A stretch of DNA of 35,913 bases from Actinomycetes bacterium (GTDB lineage Bacteria > Actinomycetota > Acidimicrobiia > IMCC26256 > PALSA-610). The DNA is taken from assembly GCA_025463875.1 (NCBI GenBank), contig JAODBI010000037.1, positions 1 to 35,913 of the forward strand. Direction: 5' to 3'. Position numbers and translations under genes: made by a program. Position 1 is the first letter of the stretch; the number at the start of each line of letters is the position of its first letter. This document shows positions 7,510 to 15,465 of this stretch, one piece after another. The notes beneath the pieces were generated by a model that searched no databases, was not told the DNA's origin, and saw only the letters and a program-made list of their open reading frames with translations.

Positions 7510-8112
7510 ATGACGAGCGAGCCGATCCGAGATCCTCGTACCGACCACCTGTTGACCCCGGAGAACTGCGTGTTGGCGATCATCGACTACCAGCCGATCC
7601 AGGTTCAGTCCATGAAATCCATGCCGCGCGACGAGCTCGTCGACAATGCAGTACGCGTTGCTCGTACCGCGGTCACCTTCGACGTGCCGATCGTGTTGTC
7701 TACGGTCAATGTCCGCTCGGGACTGAGCAAACCGACGATCCCTGAGTTGACGTCAGTGCTCCCAGACGCCGAACCCATCGATCGGACGACAGTCAACTCG
7801 TGGGAGGACACCGACTTCAGAAGCGCGATCGAAGCGACTGAGCGCAAGAAGATTGTCATGATCGCGTTGTGGACCGAGGTCTGCCTCGCTTTCCCGTTGC
7901 TCGACGCGATGCGACAGGGGTTCGAGGCTTATCCGATCGTCGATGCAGTCGGCGGGACATCGGAGAAGGCCCATCTTGCGGGCCTCGAACGGCTCATGCT
8001 CGCCAGTGCTCAACCAGTGAGCTGGGTGCAATTCGCCTTTGAACTGCAGCGCGACTGGTCGCGAACCGCAACCGCGGACGCGGTCCGCGACATTGTGTTC
8101 GCCAAATCGTGA
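7510..8112 (+). CDS. isochorismatase-fold hydrolase, YcaC-like
   Basis: 200 residues; the ATG at 7510 follows GAGGAG, favoured over an in-frame ATG at 7456. LTPENCVLAIIDYQ carries the catalytic Asp; KKIVMIALWTEVCLAFPLL carries the motif with the nucleophilic Cys; the Lys of the triad is expected in the middle, where the alignment is uncertain. The sequence around TEVCLAFPLLDAM, the DAVGGTS motif and AQPVSW are typical of the YcaC subgroup of cysteine hydrolases, whose natural substrates are mostly unknown. It is unlikely to be a true isochorismatase because no siderophore genes are nearby. It may form a unit with the VIT gene 31 bases downstream. Confidence 0.88.
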   Translation: MTSEPIRDPRTDHLLTPENCVLAIIDYQPIQVQSMKSMPRDELVDNAVRVARTAVTFDVPIVLSTVNVRSGLSKPTIPELTSVLPDAEPIDRTTVNSWEDTDFRSAIEATERKKIVMIALWTEVCLAFPLLDAMRQGFEAYPIVDAVGGTSEKAHLAGLERLMLASAQPVSWVQFAFELQRDWSRTATADAVRDIVFAKS

Positions 8113-8143
8113 CGGTAGCCACCGACCGCACAGGTGTCGTCTT

Positions 8144-8845
8144 ATGAGTCCGGCACGGAGTCGCCACCGTGACGTCGGTGCGAGTGGCGTACGCGCCGCG
8201 GTGCTCGGGGCCGGGGATGGTTTGTTGACGAACGTTTCGCTCGTACTCGGCGTCGCGGGCGCGAACCCACCCGGGTCGACCGTGCGTCTGGCAGGCCTCG
8301 CCGGACTGCTGGCCGGCGCATTCTCCATGGCTGCGGGTGAACTGGTGTCGGTACGAGCGCAGGAAGAGCTCATCGAGCACGAGGTGGAAGTGGAGCGCGA
8401 GGAACTCGCGGATGATCCTCGCGGCGAGGAAGTCGAGCTGGCTGAGATGTACGAAGCCAAAGGACTCCCCGCAGACGAGGCGAGCACGGTTGCCGACATC
8501 GTCATGTCGAACAAGGACCTCGCGCTCGACACACATGTTGGCCTCGAGCTCGGCGTCGACCCGCACGACCCCCCGTCTGCATGGCAGGCCGCGATTGCCT
8601 CGTTTCTGTCGTTCTCGATCGGTGCATTCATTCCGCTGTTTCCGTGGTTGTTCTGGAGTGGCGCGACCGCGATTGCCGCGTCGATCATCCTCGGAGCGGT
8701 CGCCGCGGTTGGTTTGGGTGCGGCAATCGGCGCGTTCACCGGCTCCGGGATCGCGCGGACGGTGCTGCGACAGCTCGCGGCCGCGACCATCGCCGCAACG
8801 GTGACATTTCTCGTGGGCTCACTCTTCGGCACGACGACGACGTGA
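8144..8845 (+). CDS. VIT1/CCC1-family membrane protein
   Basis: 233 residues. The N-terminal motif GDGLLTNVSLVLGVAGA is the VIT/CCC1 signature (first helix), followed by AGLLAGAFSMAAGELVSVRA. Residues about 75-140 are strongly acidic and helical (ELIEHEVEVEREELADD), matching the cytoplasmic metal-binding domain of VIT proteins. Three hydrophobic helices close the protein. Known family members move Fe2+ or Mn2+ out of the cytosol into vacuoles or out of the cell; bacterial function is less certain. The start ATG has only a weak ribosome site. It ends 6 bases from the convergent stop of the next gene. Confidence 0.88.
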   Translation: MSPARSRHRDVGASGVRAAVLGAGDGLLTNVSLVLGVAGANPPGSTVRLAGLAGLLAGAFSMAAGELVSVRAQEELIEHEVEVEREELADDPRGEEVELAEMYEAKGLPADEASTVADIVMSNKDLALDTHVGLELGVDPHDPPSAWQAAIASFLSFSIGAFIPLFPWLFWSGATAIAASIILGAVAAVGLGAAIGAFTGSGIARTVLRQLAAATIAATVTFLVGSLFGTTTT

Positions 8846-8851
8846 GCGGAA

Positions 8852-10090
8852 TCAGTGCAACGGGCGGAAGTCGCTCGTTCGTGCGTACCCGATCTGACAG
8901 CGGCTGCGGAGTCCCGAAGGTTGCGCGCCACCGCGGGCCGGCGGCCGGACTCGCGCGTTCTCACAGCCGCTGCCTCTGCTTCGGACGTCGGTGAACGCGG
9001 TGCCGTTCAGATTCCAGTGCAGATGCACGGCCAAGGTCGGATGGTCGTCGGGTGGCAGTCGCGTGCCCAACGGCACGGTGAGGAACTGCCGTCCCGCGCT
9101 GGTGGTGAAGTGCCCGATCGCCCATTTCTTGCCGCCACCGGTGATGTCGTAGTTGACGTTGGTCCCGGCCACGAAGTTGATGTATCCCACGCGCAGGGTC
9201 GTGCATCGCAACACGACAGAGAAGAACTGTGGTCTGCGGGACGGCACCGTGTAGGAAATGGTCGCTTTGCCGTCCCCGGTGTTGATGCCGCTCTCATTGA
9301 CGGTCGGTCCGGTTGCAGTGGGGGTCACGAAGCCGGAGCCGCCGCCCGCGGATGCTTCGCCCCCGGCGTTCGCAGTTTCGATGAACCCACCGCCTCCGCC
9401 GCCGTACCATCCACCGCCGCCCCCGTCGTTTCCTCCGGCACCAAAGCTGCCGGGGATACCGACAATGCTGAAGCCACCCGTGGTCGGACCGCCGCCACCG
9501 GCGAGACCGATCCCATCGTCTCGACCGTGAACTCCCCCTCCGTCTCCGCCCCGGAAGCCCTGACAGATTTCGGTGACGTCGGTACAGAGACCACCGCCTT
9601 GGCCGCCGCCACCCGCGACAACGATCCGACTCGTCAGCATGTCGCCGCCTTGGCGCACGTCCGTAGCGCCGCCTCCATGGTCATTTCCCGAGTTGAAGCC
9701 CCTATTGCCTCCCACTCGGACCCGGAGCATCTCGCCCGGCGCCACCGGGACAGTCGCGCCCGCATGTCCGCCCAGACCACCGGTCCCATTGACGATGGCA
9801 GGGCCGCCCGGGGGCGCAGGAGCGTCCGGGCCGGAAGCCCCCCAGACCTGAATGGTCACTTGCGTCACCGCGGTCGGCACGACAAATGATTGCGCGCTGC
9901 CATCAGTGCCGTTGGTGCCGTCATAGGAGAACGAGCACGTCACCTTGGAGGCAAGCGGCACACACGCCGGCGCGGCCGAGGCCGTGCCCGGCAACACCAC
10001 GACAAGCAGACCACCAACGAGCGCACTGGCAGCGAGGACAGCAAACCTCGCGATCGACGGGCATCGCGGCCGGGACAGTTCGATCGCCAT
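8852..10090 (-). CDS. secreted glycine-rich protein with Cys-bounded C-terminal domain
   Basis: 412 residues; ATG at 10090 with GGAGG six bases upstream. Residues 1-40 are a Sec signal peptide (hydrophobic core FAVLAASALVGGLLVVVLPG, cleavage near TASA). Residues about 45-285 are a Gly-rich domain of the receptor-like or bacterial GRP type, with VTIQVWGASG near the start and long Gly runs (GGGGGWYGGGGGG). Residues 296-376, flanked by two Cys, form a separate beta-rich domain beginning LRVGYINFVAGTNVNY, which recurs in the protein at 12599-13426. A basic 36-residue tail follows. It is probably cell-surface or extracellular; function unknown. Confidence 0.8.
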   Translation of the reverse strand: MAIELSRPRCPSIARFAVLAASALVGGLLVVVLPGTASAAPACVPLASKVTCSFSYDGTNGTDGSAQSFVVPTAVTQVTIQVWGASGPDAPAPPGGPAIVNGTGGLGGHAGATVPVAPGEMLRVRVGGNRGFNSGNDHGGGATDVRQGGDMLTSRIVVAGGGGQGGGLCTDVTEICQGFRGGDGGGVHGRDDGIGLAGGGGPTTGGFSIVGIPGSFGAGGNDGGGGGWYGGGGGGFIETANAGGEASAGGGSGFVTPTATGPTVNESGINTGDGKATISYTVPSRRPQFFSVVLRCTTLRVGYINFVAGTNVNYDITGGGKKWAIGHFTTSAGRQFLTVPLGTRLPPDDHPTLAVHLHWNLNGTAFTDVRSRGSGCENARVRPPARGGAQPSGLRSRCQIGYARTSDFRPLH

Positions 10091-10188
10091 GAGCGACCTC
10101 CGGTTCGGCGGGAAGCCACACACCGACGGCGTGCTACCTACCCCGGCCGGTGTACTCCGCCGAACAGCCGCCGTCAACGAAACGCGCT

Positions 10189-10204
10189 CCGACCTAGGGG
10201 TCGG
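10189..10204. promoter_or_regulatory. short hairpin upstream of the Gly-rich gene
   Basis: CCGACC and GGTCGG pair around a 4-base loop, about 100 bases before the start of the Gly-rich secreted protein gene. There is no T run. It could be an operator or a leader hairpin; nothing more can be said. Confidence 0.25.
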
Positions 10205-10229
10205 CGGGCGGTCGTCTCCTTCGCTCTGC

Positions 10230-10700
10230 CAGAGTTTGTGACCGCGTTTGGCTCAGTGTCGCGGCGAGCGCGACGCCGACCGTCTAGTAGTCGGTGGAAC
10301 GGTGCGCTGCCGATCGGAATCCGCTGGCTGCAATCGAACCCGCGGGTCGCGCGCGAGGCAGGCGACGCCGCGCAGTTTGCCCTCGACATACTCGACGCCG
10401 ACGTCCGACACCGACACCGACGGGATCATCGGATACGTCCTCGAACAGGAGCTGGCGAACGTCGCGCTCGAGCGAGAGGTCGTTTCGGTACACACGCGGG
10501 TGCGCGTTGACGCGCGTGACCAGGCTTTCTCGCCCCCGACGAAGCCGATCGATCCGCTCTACGACGAGGAGACGGCGATCGCGGTCGTGGCGAGTCACGG
10601 TTGATCCATCGGTCCCGACGGCGACCGGTTCCAACGTGCAATCGGGTCGGTGAGCCCTTGACCAGCTTTCGACGAGCTGGGAGTCTTCATTCGGCAACTA
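10230..10700 (+). pseudogene. carbamate kinase relic (arcC-like)
   Basis: Three stretches in two frames match carbamate kinase in order. The first (about 10290-10415) reads WNGALPIGIRWLQ and FALDILDADV, corresponding to HGNGPQVGxLxLQ and PLDVxGA. After a frameshift near 10415 comes GIIGYVLEQELANV, then VVSVHTRVRVDARDQAF and PPTKPIDPLYDEE (family: GMIGYxLQQ, VVTxxTQVxVDxxDPAF, NPTKPIGPFYxEEE). The frame then hits TGA at 10602 exactly where the family has a conserved Trp (TGG), and continues as GPDGDRFQRAIGS (family: PDGDGWRRVVPSP). The N-terminal core GGNAL and the C-terminal kinase lobe are missing. It is a clear dead gene; no arcA or arcB is visible. Confidence 0.8.
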
Positions 10701-10738
10701 GCCCAATGCGGCAGTCTTGTCGATCGAGGTTGGTTCGC

Positions 10739-11176
10739 ATGGGGATCGCTTACCGAGCGGTGCCGTCCGTGGGGTGCACCTTCGACGTTTGGGACGGGGA
10801 GGTGACCGCCGACCAAATTCGGTGGTACCTGATTCGTCTCGCGGACGATCGCAACTGGCCCGCCGGTCACGCTCACCTTACGGACTTGACCACCGTAGCG
10901 ACGGCGTCGGTACCGGACCCAGTAGTGCTTGACGCCCTGTACGAAGGCACCGGCCTTGCCGACGACCTGAACGTGGCGGTCCTCGTGCCCGCGGGTGTTC
11001 CGACCGACGTCAGCTTGAAGTACACGACCCTGACGGAGGAGTTGGCAGCAAGGCCGTTCACCGAACTCGGTCCCGCGTGCGTATATCTCGAGATCGACGA
11101 AGCAGGAGCGCGCGTGATCCTCGACGAACTGCGACGGAGGCTGCACGGACCGGCATCACGCGACTCAGTGGACTAA
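10739..11176 (+). CDS. small soluble protein, possibly SpoIIAA/STAS-like
   Basis: 145 residues from the ATG at 10739 (GAGG upstream); an ATG at 10706 in frame is possible. No signal peptide or membrane segment. The order of elements (beta strand, GEVTADQIRWYLIRLADD helix, WPAGHAHLTDL strand, a helix VVLDALYE, LNVAVLVPAG strand, then two helices and a CVYLEID strand) looks like SpoIIAA-like or STAS-like alpha/beta proteins, but I see no diagnostic motif. It follows the carbamate kinase relic and stands alone. Function unknown. Confidence 0.65.
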   Translation: MGIAYRAVPSVGCTFDVWDGEVTADQIRWYLIRLADDRNWPAGHAHLTDLTTVATASVPDPVVLDALYEGTGLADDLNVAVLVPAGVPTDVSLKYTTLTEELAARPFTELGPACVYLEIDEAGARVILDELRRRLHGPASRDSVD

Positions 11177-11298
11177 AGCGCCGCATCGCATCGCACCCGC
11201 GTTCGCACCCGTAGCTCCATACCGTCGAGCTCAGCACACGGCCTCGAGCAGCTCACGCGACAAACCCAATCTCGCTGGTCGAGCCTTTGGACTCGGCT

Positions 11299-11985
11299 TC
11301 ACGGGTGGGGGTGTTGACGACGGTGCGCCGCCGCCTTCGCCGCCGAGCGACGGCCGGCTTCAGCTCTCGCTAATGCTGCCGCCCTTTTGGCAGCCTTCAG
11401 GGCTTGCTTCGTTTGTGTGATTTGTGCGGCCCGCGCCGCGGCCACGGCAGCCTTGGCGGCTGCAGCTTTGTCCGATGCCGCGGCAACCTCACCACTGAGG
11501 ACTTGCACAGCGGTATCGAAGTCTCCCGTGCCGGCGGGAAGAAATGTTGTCGTCAACCGATGGCCGCTCGACGTCCACTGCAACACCAAATGGGAACCGT
11601 CAAATGTGCCCGACCACGTGGCCGATCCGTCGTCGGGACTCAACGTCAGGTGAGTCCCCTGCAACGTGCCGTTGAAGGTGACGCTCGCGCCTTGCAAGTC
11701 GACTGGATCGGCGGAAGTAAACCACCGGGAATCGATCGTGCCACTCAACCTCGGACCCGTCACCGTCCACTGCAGACGATCCACTCGCCCGGAATTACGG
11801 GCGACATATGAGACCAGAGCGCGGACGGGCACCGACACCGGCGGGACCGGCGAACCTTGAGATTTCCCGGACGAACAGCCGGCCACGAGCGCGGCGAGCA
11901 CGACCACGCCCGCGAACGCGACTCCCTGCCGATTCCTACGCCCCCCGACGGGTTCGAGCGCGCGCAACGGCACACGAGAAGCCAT
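11299..11985 (-). CDS. putative lipoprotein with Ala/Lys-rich cationic tail
   Basis: 228 residues from the ATG at 11985 with AAAGGA upstream. The N-terminus has positive charges, a hydrophobic stretch and the lipobox LVAGC (Cys near residue 37), so it is probably lipid-anchored outside the membrane. Residues about 60-160 are a beta-rich domain with repeated WxVTGPxLSGTIDSRWF / GSATWSGTFDGSHLVLQW patterns. The last 65 residues are almost pure Ala with Lys/Arg (AAKAAVAAARAAQ, ALKAAKRAAALARAEAGRR), like histone H1 tails, ending HRRQHPHP. The tail could bind anionic wall polymers; this is inference. Confidence 0.75.
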   Translation of the reverse strand: MASRVPLRALEPVGGRRNRQGVAFAGVVVLAALVAGCSSGKSQGSPVPPVSVPVRALVSYVARNSGRVDRLQWTVTGPRLSGTIDSRWFTSADPVDLQGASVTFNGTLQGTHLTLSPDDGSATWSGTFDGSHLVLQWTSSGHRLTTTFLPAGTGDFDTAVQVLSGEVAAASDKAAAAKAAVAAARAAQITQTKQALKAAKRAAALARAEAGRRSAAKAAAHRRQHPHP

Positions 11986-12006
11986 CCCCAAAATCCTTTC
12001 GGGCAA

Positions 12007-12598
12007 TACTGTCCTCGACCCAGGTCGAACATTACGACACGCTCGGCGCTTCGAGCCATCGCCTATCCGGCGGACACCGGACGTCTGTTGACCCTCGCGG
12101 TGCTACCAACACGGAGTCGACGAAACGGTACGTGCACGGCCCCTGACCTACCGCGTCGTGGTGACCGATGGTCTCCCAACCCGACATCGAGCCGGCGATC
12201 GAACGGGGGGCGACGAGCCGCGGTCTCGCTGGCCGCAGATCCGCTACATGTACCTGTCCCAGTCAACGCGCGACGCTTCCGCGGCGCTCACCGACCCCCG
12301 CCCGCTGCGTCTCCCCCGCCACGACGTGGATGCAGATGATCTGCGCGCTGCTCATCCTTCAGCGCACGACGTTTGATCGGTCACTCGAGCTCATCTCGCC
12401 GTCGCTCGATATGCAAACTCGAGGCGCATGCCGTCGTTCACTGCCGCGCACCTCCTGTCAGCATCTACATCTAAATCCGCTTTCGGTCGCAGTTTCCGAT
12501 CCGCTCGATATTGAGGGTTGCGCGATGTGTCGCGGCCGGTTAGACCCTCGCTCGGCCCGGAGAGGTCCGGGGCGAACCAGAATGAAAGGGGGCCTGCG
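12007..12598. other. gene-free stretch
   Basis: About 590 bases between the divergent lipoprotein and secreted-protein genes. Short open frames exist on both strands, but none has a recognisable motif. On the minus strand an AGGAGGT near 12450 precedes a GTG with a 16-codon frame, too short to support. The stretch presumably contains two divergent promoters, which I cannot place with confidence. Confidence 0.4.
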
Positions 12599-13426
12599 GT
12601 GACGCGGACTCTTGCGGGGAAATACTTCTATCGACCGATTGCTCTGTTGTCGACATTGGCGCTCATACTGGTGGCGCTCGTCACCGGCGCGGCTCCCGCG
12701 TCGGCGGCACCACTGTTTCCACAATGTCCGGCAATCGGGGCGGACACGGGTTGTGGGACCCTGATCACGTTCAACCCGGATGGCTCGATCACCATCAAGT
12801 CGGACCCGAGTCAGCCACCCTACGATTCGGTGGAGGACACGCTCATCGGCGTGCAGAACAACTCCGGCGTCTCGCAGGGAAGCGTCAAGTTGACCGGGAC
12901 GACGTTCCCGTTCGGGTTCGACGGGGATGGGTTGTGTGCCGGGTTCACCGGTTCACCTGCCGGATGTCCGTTCGGTCCGACCGGTTACGAGGGGCCGAAC
13001 ACGTCCTTCTCGAACATCAGCGCCGATTTCCAGTCGGGGACGGTGAACTTCACGGGCGGGTTGAAGACCGGCGGTTCGGCGTACTTCTCACTCGAAGGTG
13101 TGGTGAACGCGTCGAACATCAAGCCTCCGGGTCACCCGCCGAACATCTTCGAGGTGGACGTGAAGGGCTGTAAGACGATCCACATCGGGTACAACTACTT
13201 CCCGGTGGGGACTGTTATCAATTGGCGTGCCAACCAGACGGGTCGGGGGACGCTCGGCTCGGGTTCGACGACCACGGTCGCGCCCACGGGGAAGACGATG
13301 CATTTCGTGGACCTCACCCACACGCTCCCGTTGCTGTCGGGGTTGCACACGCACATCTATTTCAATTGGACGATCGGCGGGCAGACCACGAAGTACGTGG
13401 TGACTCGCGGTCCGGCGTGCAGTTGA
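12599..13426 (+). CDS. secreted protein with Cys-bounded C-terminal domain
   Basis: 275 residues; GTG at 12599 preceded by AAAGGGGG. Signal peptide with core ALLSTLALILVALVTG and cleavage after PASA (near residue 37). Residues about 40-185 form a beta-rich domain typical of secreted actinobacterial proteins (LITFNPDGSITI, EDTLIGVQNNSG, GFDGDGLC, YEGPNTSF, SAYFSLEG). Residues 191-274 lie between two Cys and align with residues 296-376 of the Gly-rich protein at 8852-10090: GYNYFPVGTVINW against GYINFVAGTNVNY, and HIYFNWTIGG against HLHWNLNG. No anchor is seen, so it is secreted or non-covalently wall-bound. A strong hairpin lies 60 bases downstream. Confidence 0.8.
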   Translation: MTRTLAGKYFYRPIALLSTLALILVALVTGAAPASAAPLFPQCPAIGADTGCGTLITFNPDGSITIKSDPSQPPYDSVEDTLIGVQNNSGVSQGSVKLTGTTFPFGFDGDGLCAGFTGSPAGCPFGPTGYEGPNTSFSNISADFQSGTVNFTGGLKTGGSAYFSLEGVVNASNIKPPGHPPNIFEVDVKGCKTIHIGYNYFPVGTVINWRANQTGRGTLGSGSTTTVAPTGKTMHFVDLTHTLPLLSGLHTHIYFNWTIGGQTTKYVVTRGPACS

Positions 13427-13487
13427 CGTAACAAGATGCGGTAACGGCTCTGCCTGCGCGGGGTCGGGTACCGCGTAATCGGAAAGT

Positions 13488-13524
13488 GGAACGTGGCCTT
13501 CACGACCGGTGGGGGCCACGTTCC
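13488..13524. terminator. hairpin terminator after secreted-protein gene
   Basis: GGAACGTGGCC (13488-13498) and GGCCACGTTCC (13514-13524) form a perfect 11-bp stem with a 15-base loop, 61 bases after the stop codon at 13426. No T run follows, as is common for GC-rich actinobacterial terminators. Confidence 0.65.
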
Positions 13525-13743
13525 GCGTCGCCTATTTCCGTGGTAAGCGGCGTCTCCGTACACATAGACCCTGCCCCGTGGTGCGAAAATCACTCCCGGC
13601 CTTCGCTCTCGACGCAGAACGCTCGGAGGGGGATCTCGCTTCACATCAACCGTCACCAACGTGCCGGCCGGGTACAGCTGGGTGCGGCGCCGTTTCGGTG
13701 GTCCGTGACCATCCGGTGATCACCGACTGACGGAGCGAGTTGA

Positions 13744-13926
13744 CCACCGACCGGCGCAGCGAATGCAGCAAGCGCCCCGGTGGCTCCGGCCCGTGGCCAC
13801 TGGCTCGACGCCGCCGACGGTGGCGTGTTGACGTTTGGCAATACGCGCTTCTGCAGCTCCCTCGGCACTCGGCAGCTCGACTCCCCTGTCGGCGCGTGGC
13901 TCGGGACGCCGACAGCCCTCGGCTAA
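13744..13926 (+). pseudogene. relic of [10 protein letters not shown]-type surface repeat protein
   Basis: An open stretch between two stops reads GHWLDAADGGVLTFGNTRF, then CSSLGTRQLDSPVGAWLGTP. It matches one full unit of the actinobacterial repeat [24 protein letters not shown](x)LNxPVVGMAATP found in large secreted proteins. Only one unit survives, with no start, signal peptide or neighbouring units, and it ends at TAA. The remaining bases from 13525 to 14047 show no other motif. Confidence 0.65.
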
Positions 13927-14047
13927 TCCATACCGAACTCGCTCCCACCGACGAACTCGATCGACTACGAAGTCGCGTGATGTGTCGGCCGCGCTCGGGG
14001 CGTACCGTCCGGAAGCAGAGGATCCTTCCCGGGAAAGGACTGCTCAC

Positions 14048-14251
14048 ATGCGCACGCCCGACAATGCCCTCGCCCACGCTGACATTGCCGCCGATTGCGC
14101 AGCCGCCTTCTACGCCGACCATTTCGTTTCTCAGGGCGCGGTGACCGCGACGCCGACGGATGCCATGGGCACCCCGACCGGCCCGGCACTGTTGGTTCCC
14201 ACGCCGCTCGGCAGGAAGCCGACGGCGCGGCGTGGGCGGCGTCGGGCGTGA
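14048..14251 (+). CDS. possible small protein (67 aa), unrecognised
   Basis: The ATG at 14048 has GAAAGGA ten bases upstream, and the stop is 3 bases before the next start, as in coupled genes. The product starts MRTPDNALAHADIAADCAAA and ends with a basic tail GRKPTARRGRRRA. There are no known motifs and composition is biased, so it may be a chance frame. Kept because of the ribosome site and the tight spacing. Confidence 0.3.
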   Translation: MRTPDNALAHADIAADCAAAFYADHFVSQGAVTATPTDAMGTPTGPALLVPTPLGRKPTARRGRRRA

Positions 14252-14254
14252 CCG

Positions 14255-14905
14255 ATGTCGTCGAGCGACTCGCCATCCTCCCGTAACACCGTGCCCGCGC
14301 CGACGCCGGGATCCGGTCGATCGTCGACATCCATGGACACAGATCCACCGCCGTCGGACGTCGAACTCAGGCGCGAACGGAAACGAACCAAGTGGGCTTT
14401 CGTCGCCCTCATCGGTCTCATCTGCGCCGCAGTCGCAGGCGGCGCGGCGTGGGTGCTCCACGCGGACACTACCGACCACTGGTTGGCGGTGCACACGGGG
14501 ACGATCAACGAGCCCGGCCCGTACTACGGATTTTGGTCCGGGTTCGGCTCCGACCTCGCGGAGTTCGGGATCCTCGGAGCGATCGCCACCGGTGTGTACC
14601 AACTCGTGAAGAAGTACAACTGTCACGAGCCCGGTTGCTGGCGAGTCGGTACGCACCCCGCGGCAGGCGGGCAGTTCCTTCTGTGCTATCGCCACCACCC
14701 GGAGTACAAGGGCAAAAGGCCGACGCACGAGATGATCGAGCGACTGCACCGCGAGCACATAACGCAACAGGCGGCTATCCACGACAGGCTGAACGAGATC
14801 CAAAAACGCCTGGCACCGGGAGCCGTACATGGCGACGCCCGGGTCGACAGTGCAGACGAACGAGTGTCCGAAAGACACGAGATGGATAATCACCACACTC
14901 AATGA
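14255..14905 (+). CDS. membrane protein with Cys/His cluster
   Basis: 216 residues from the ATG at 14255; an ATG at 14333 is an alternative since neither has a strong ribosome site. Residues 1-45 are polar and Ser/Pro-rich. A transmembrane helix follows (WAFVALIGLICAAVAGGAAW), then an external loop and a second hydrophobic segment (FGILGAIATGVYQLV). After KKY comes the cluster NCHEPGCWRVGTHP and LLCYRHHPEYKGKRP, which could bind zinc. A charged helix (LHREHITQQAAIHDRLNEIQ) and a polar tail end the protein. It resembles hypothetical proteins shared by actinobacteria and their phages; function unknown. Confidence 0.65.
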   Translation: MSSSDSPSSRNTVPAPTPGSGRSSTSMDTDPPPSDVELRRERKRTKWAFVALIGLICAAVAGGAAWVLHADTTDHWLAVHTGTINEPGPYYGFWSGFGSDLAEFGILGAIATGVYQLVKKYNCHEPGCWRVGTHPAAGGQFLLCYRHHPEYKGKRPTHEMIERLHREHITQQAAIHDRLNEIQKRLAPGAVHGDARVDSADERVSERHEMDNHHTQ

Positions 14906-14919
14906 CGCGCGCGCATCCG

Positions 14920-15360
14920 TTCCGTGAACGCACGAGACGCCCTTCAGGCGCTCTCGATCGCGCCGGGGGTCGCCGGGCTTTGGTGCAACCGACCAATGCT
15001 TGCCGTCCCAGCGCTCGACAGCGAGGTTCCTTCGAGGCTCGGAGCGTCGACAAGCGTCCACTTGGCGCCGTTCCAATGCTCAATCAGCGCCGCTGCGCGT
15101 GTCTGTGGAGACGCTTCGCTGTGTCCGACAGCCCAGCAGGCGTCGCGGCCGGCACGATCGTCCAGGCCCGGCCGTCCCACCGCTCGATCAATGCAGTCCC
15201 ACGAAACTCCGGCGCAATGACAGACGCGCCGACGGCGAAGCAGCTCGTCGCACTGGCGCACGACACACCATCCAACTCGTTGGAAGCGGCGCGAGTATTC
15301 GGGCTGGGAAGAATGGCCCAGCCGTTCTCAGCGGGTCGGCATTGCGCGCTGTTATAGGTT
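14920..15360 (-). pseudogene. decayed SCFAVG/ERWNG beta-propeller-type surface protein
   Basis: On the minus strand, three frames in succession carry pieces of a repeat common in secreted actinobacterial proteins (GVSCxSAxSCFAVGxxxxxxxTLIERWNGTxWSxVPSPNP). The first frame has NGWAILPSPNT, LDGVSCASATSCFAVG and ALIERWDGRAWTIVP; the second CWAVGHSE and ALIEHWNGAKWTLV; the third AVERWDGKHWSVAP and LKGVSCVH. At least two frameshifts and the loss of both ends mean it cannot be expressed whole. It fills most of the space between 14906 and 15465. Confidence 0.75.
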
Positions 15361-15465
15361 GTCCGCGGTCGTCCGTGACCGGCTTGCCGTCAGAGCTACA
15401 CGCTGCAGTAGTCGCACCCGGTCGATCGAGACATTCCCAACGCCACGGATGTGGTGTGACGGTTC

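Noticed and set aside
9300-9800. Repetitive CCGCC-type triplets suggesting tandem repeats.
   Set aside because: They are Gly codons of the Gly-rich secreted protein read on the other strand, not a DNA repeat array.
12389-12460. AGGAGGT on the minus strand followed by a GTG and a 16-codon frame.
   Set aside because: Too short and without homology or structure; a chance ribosome-site match is likely.
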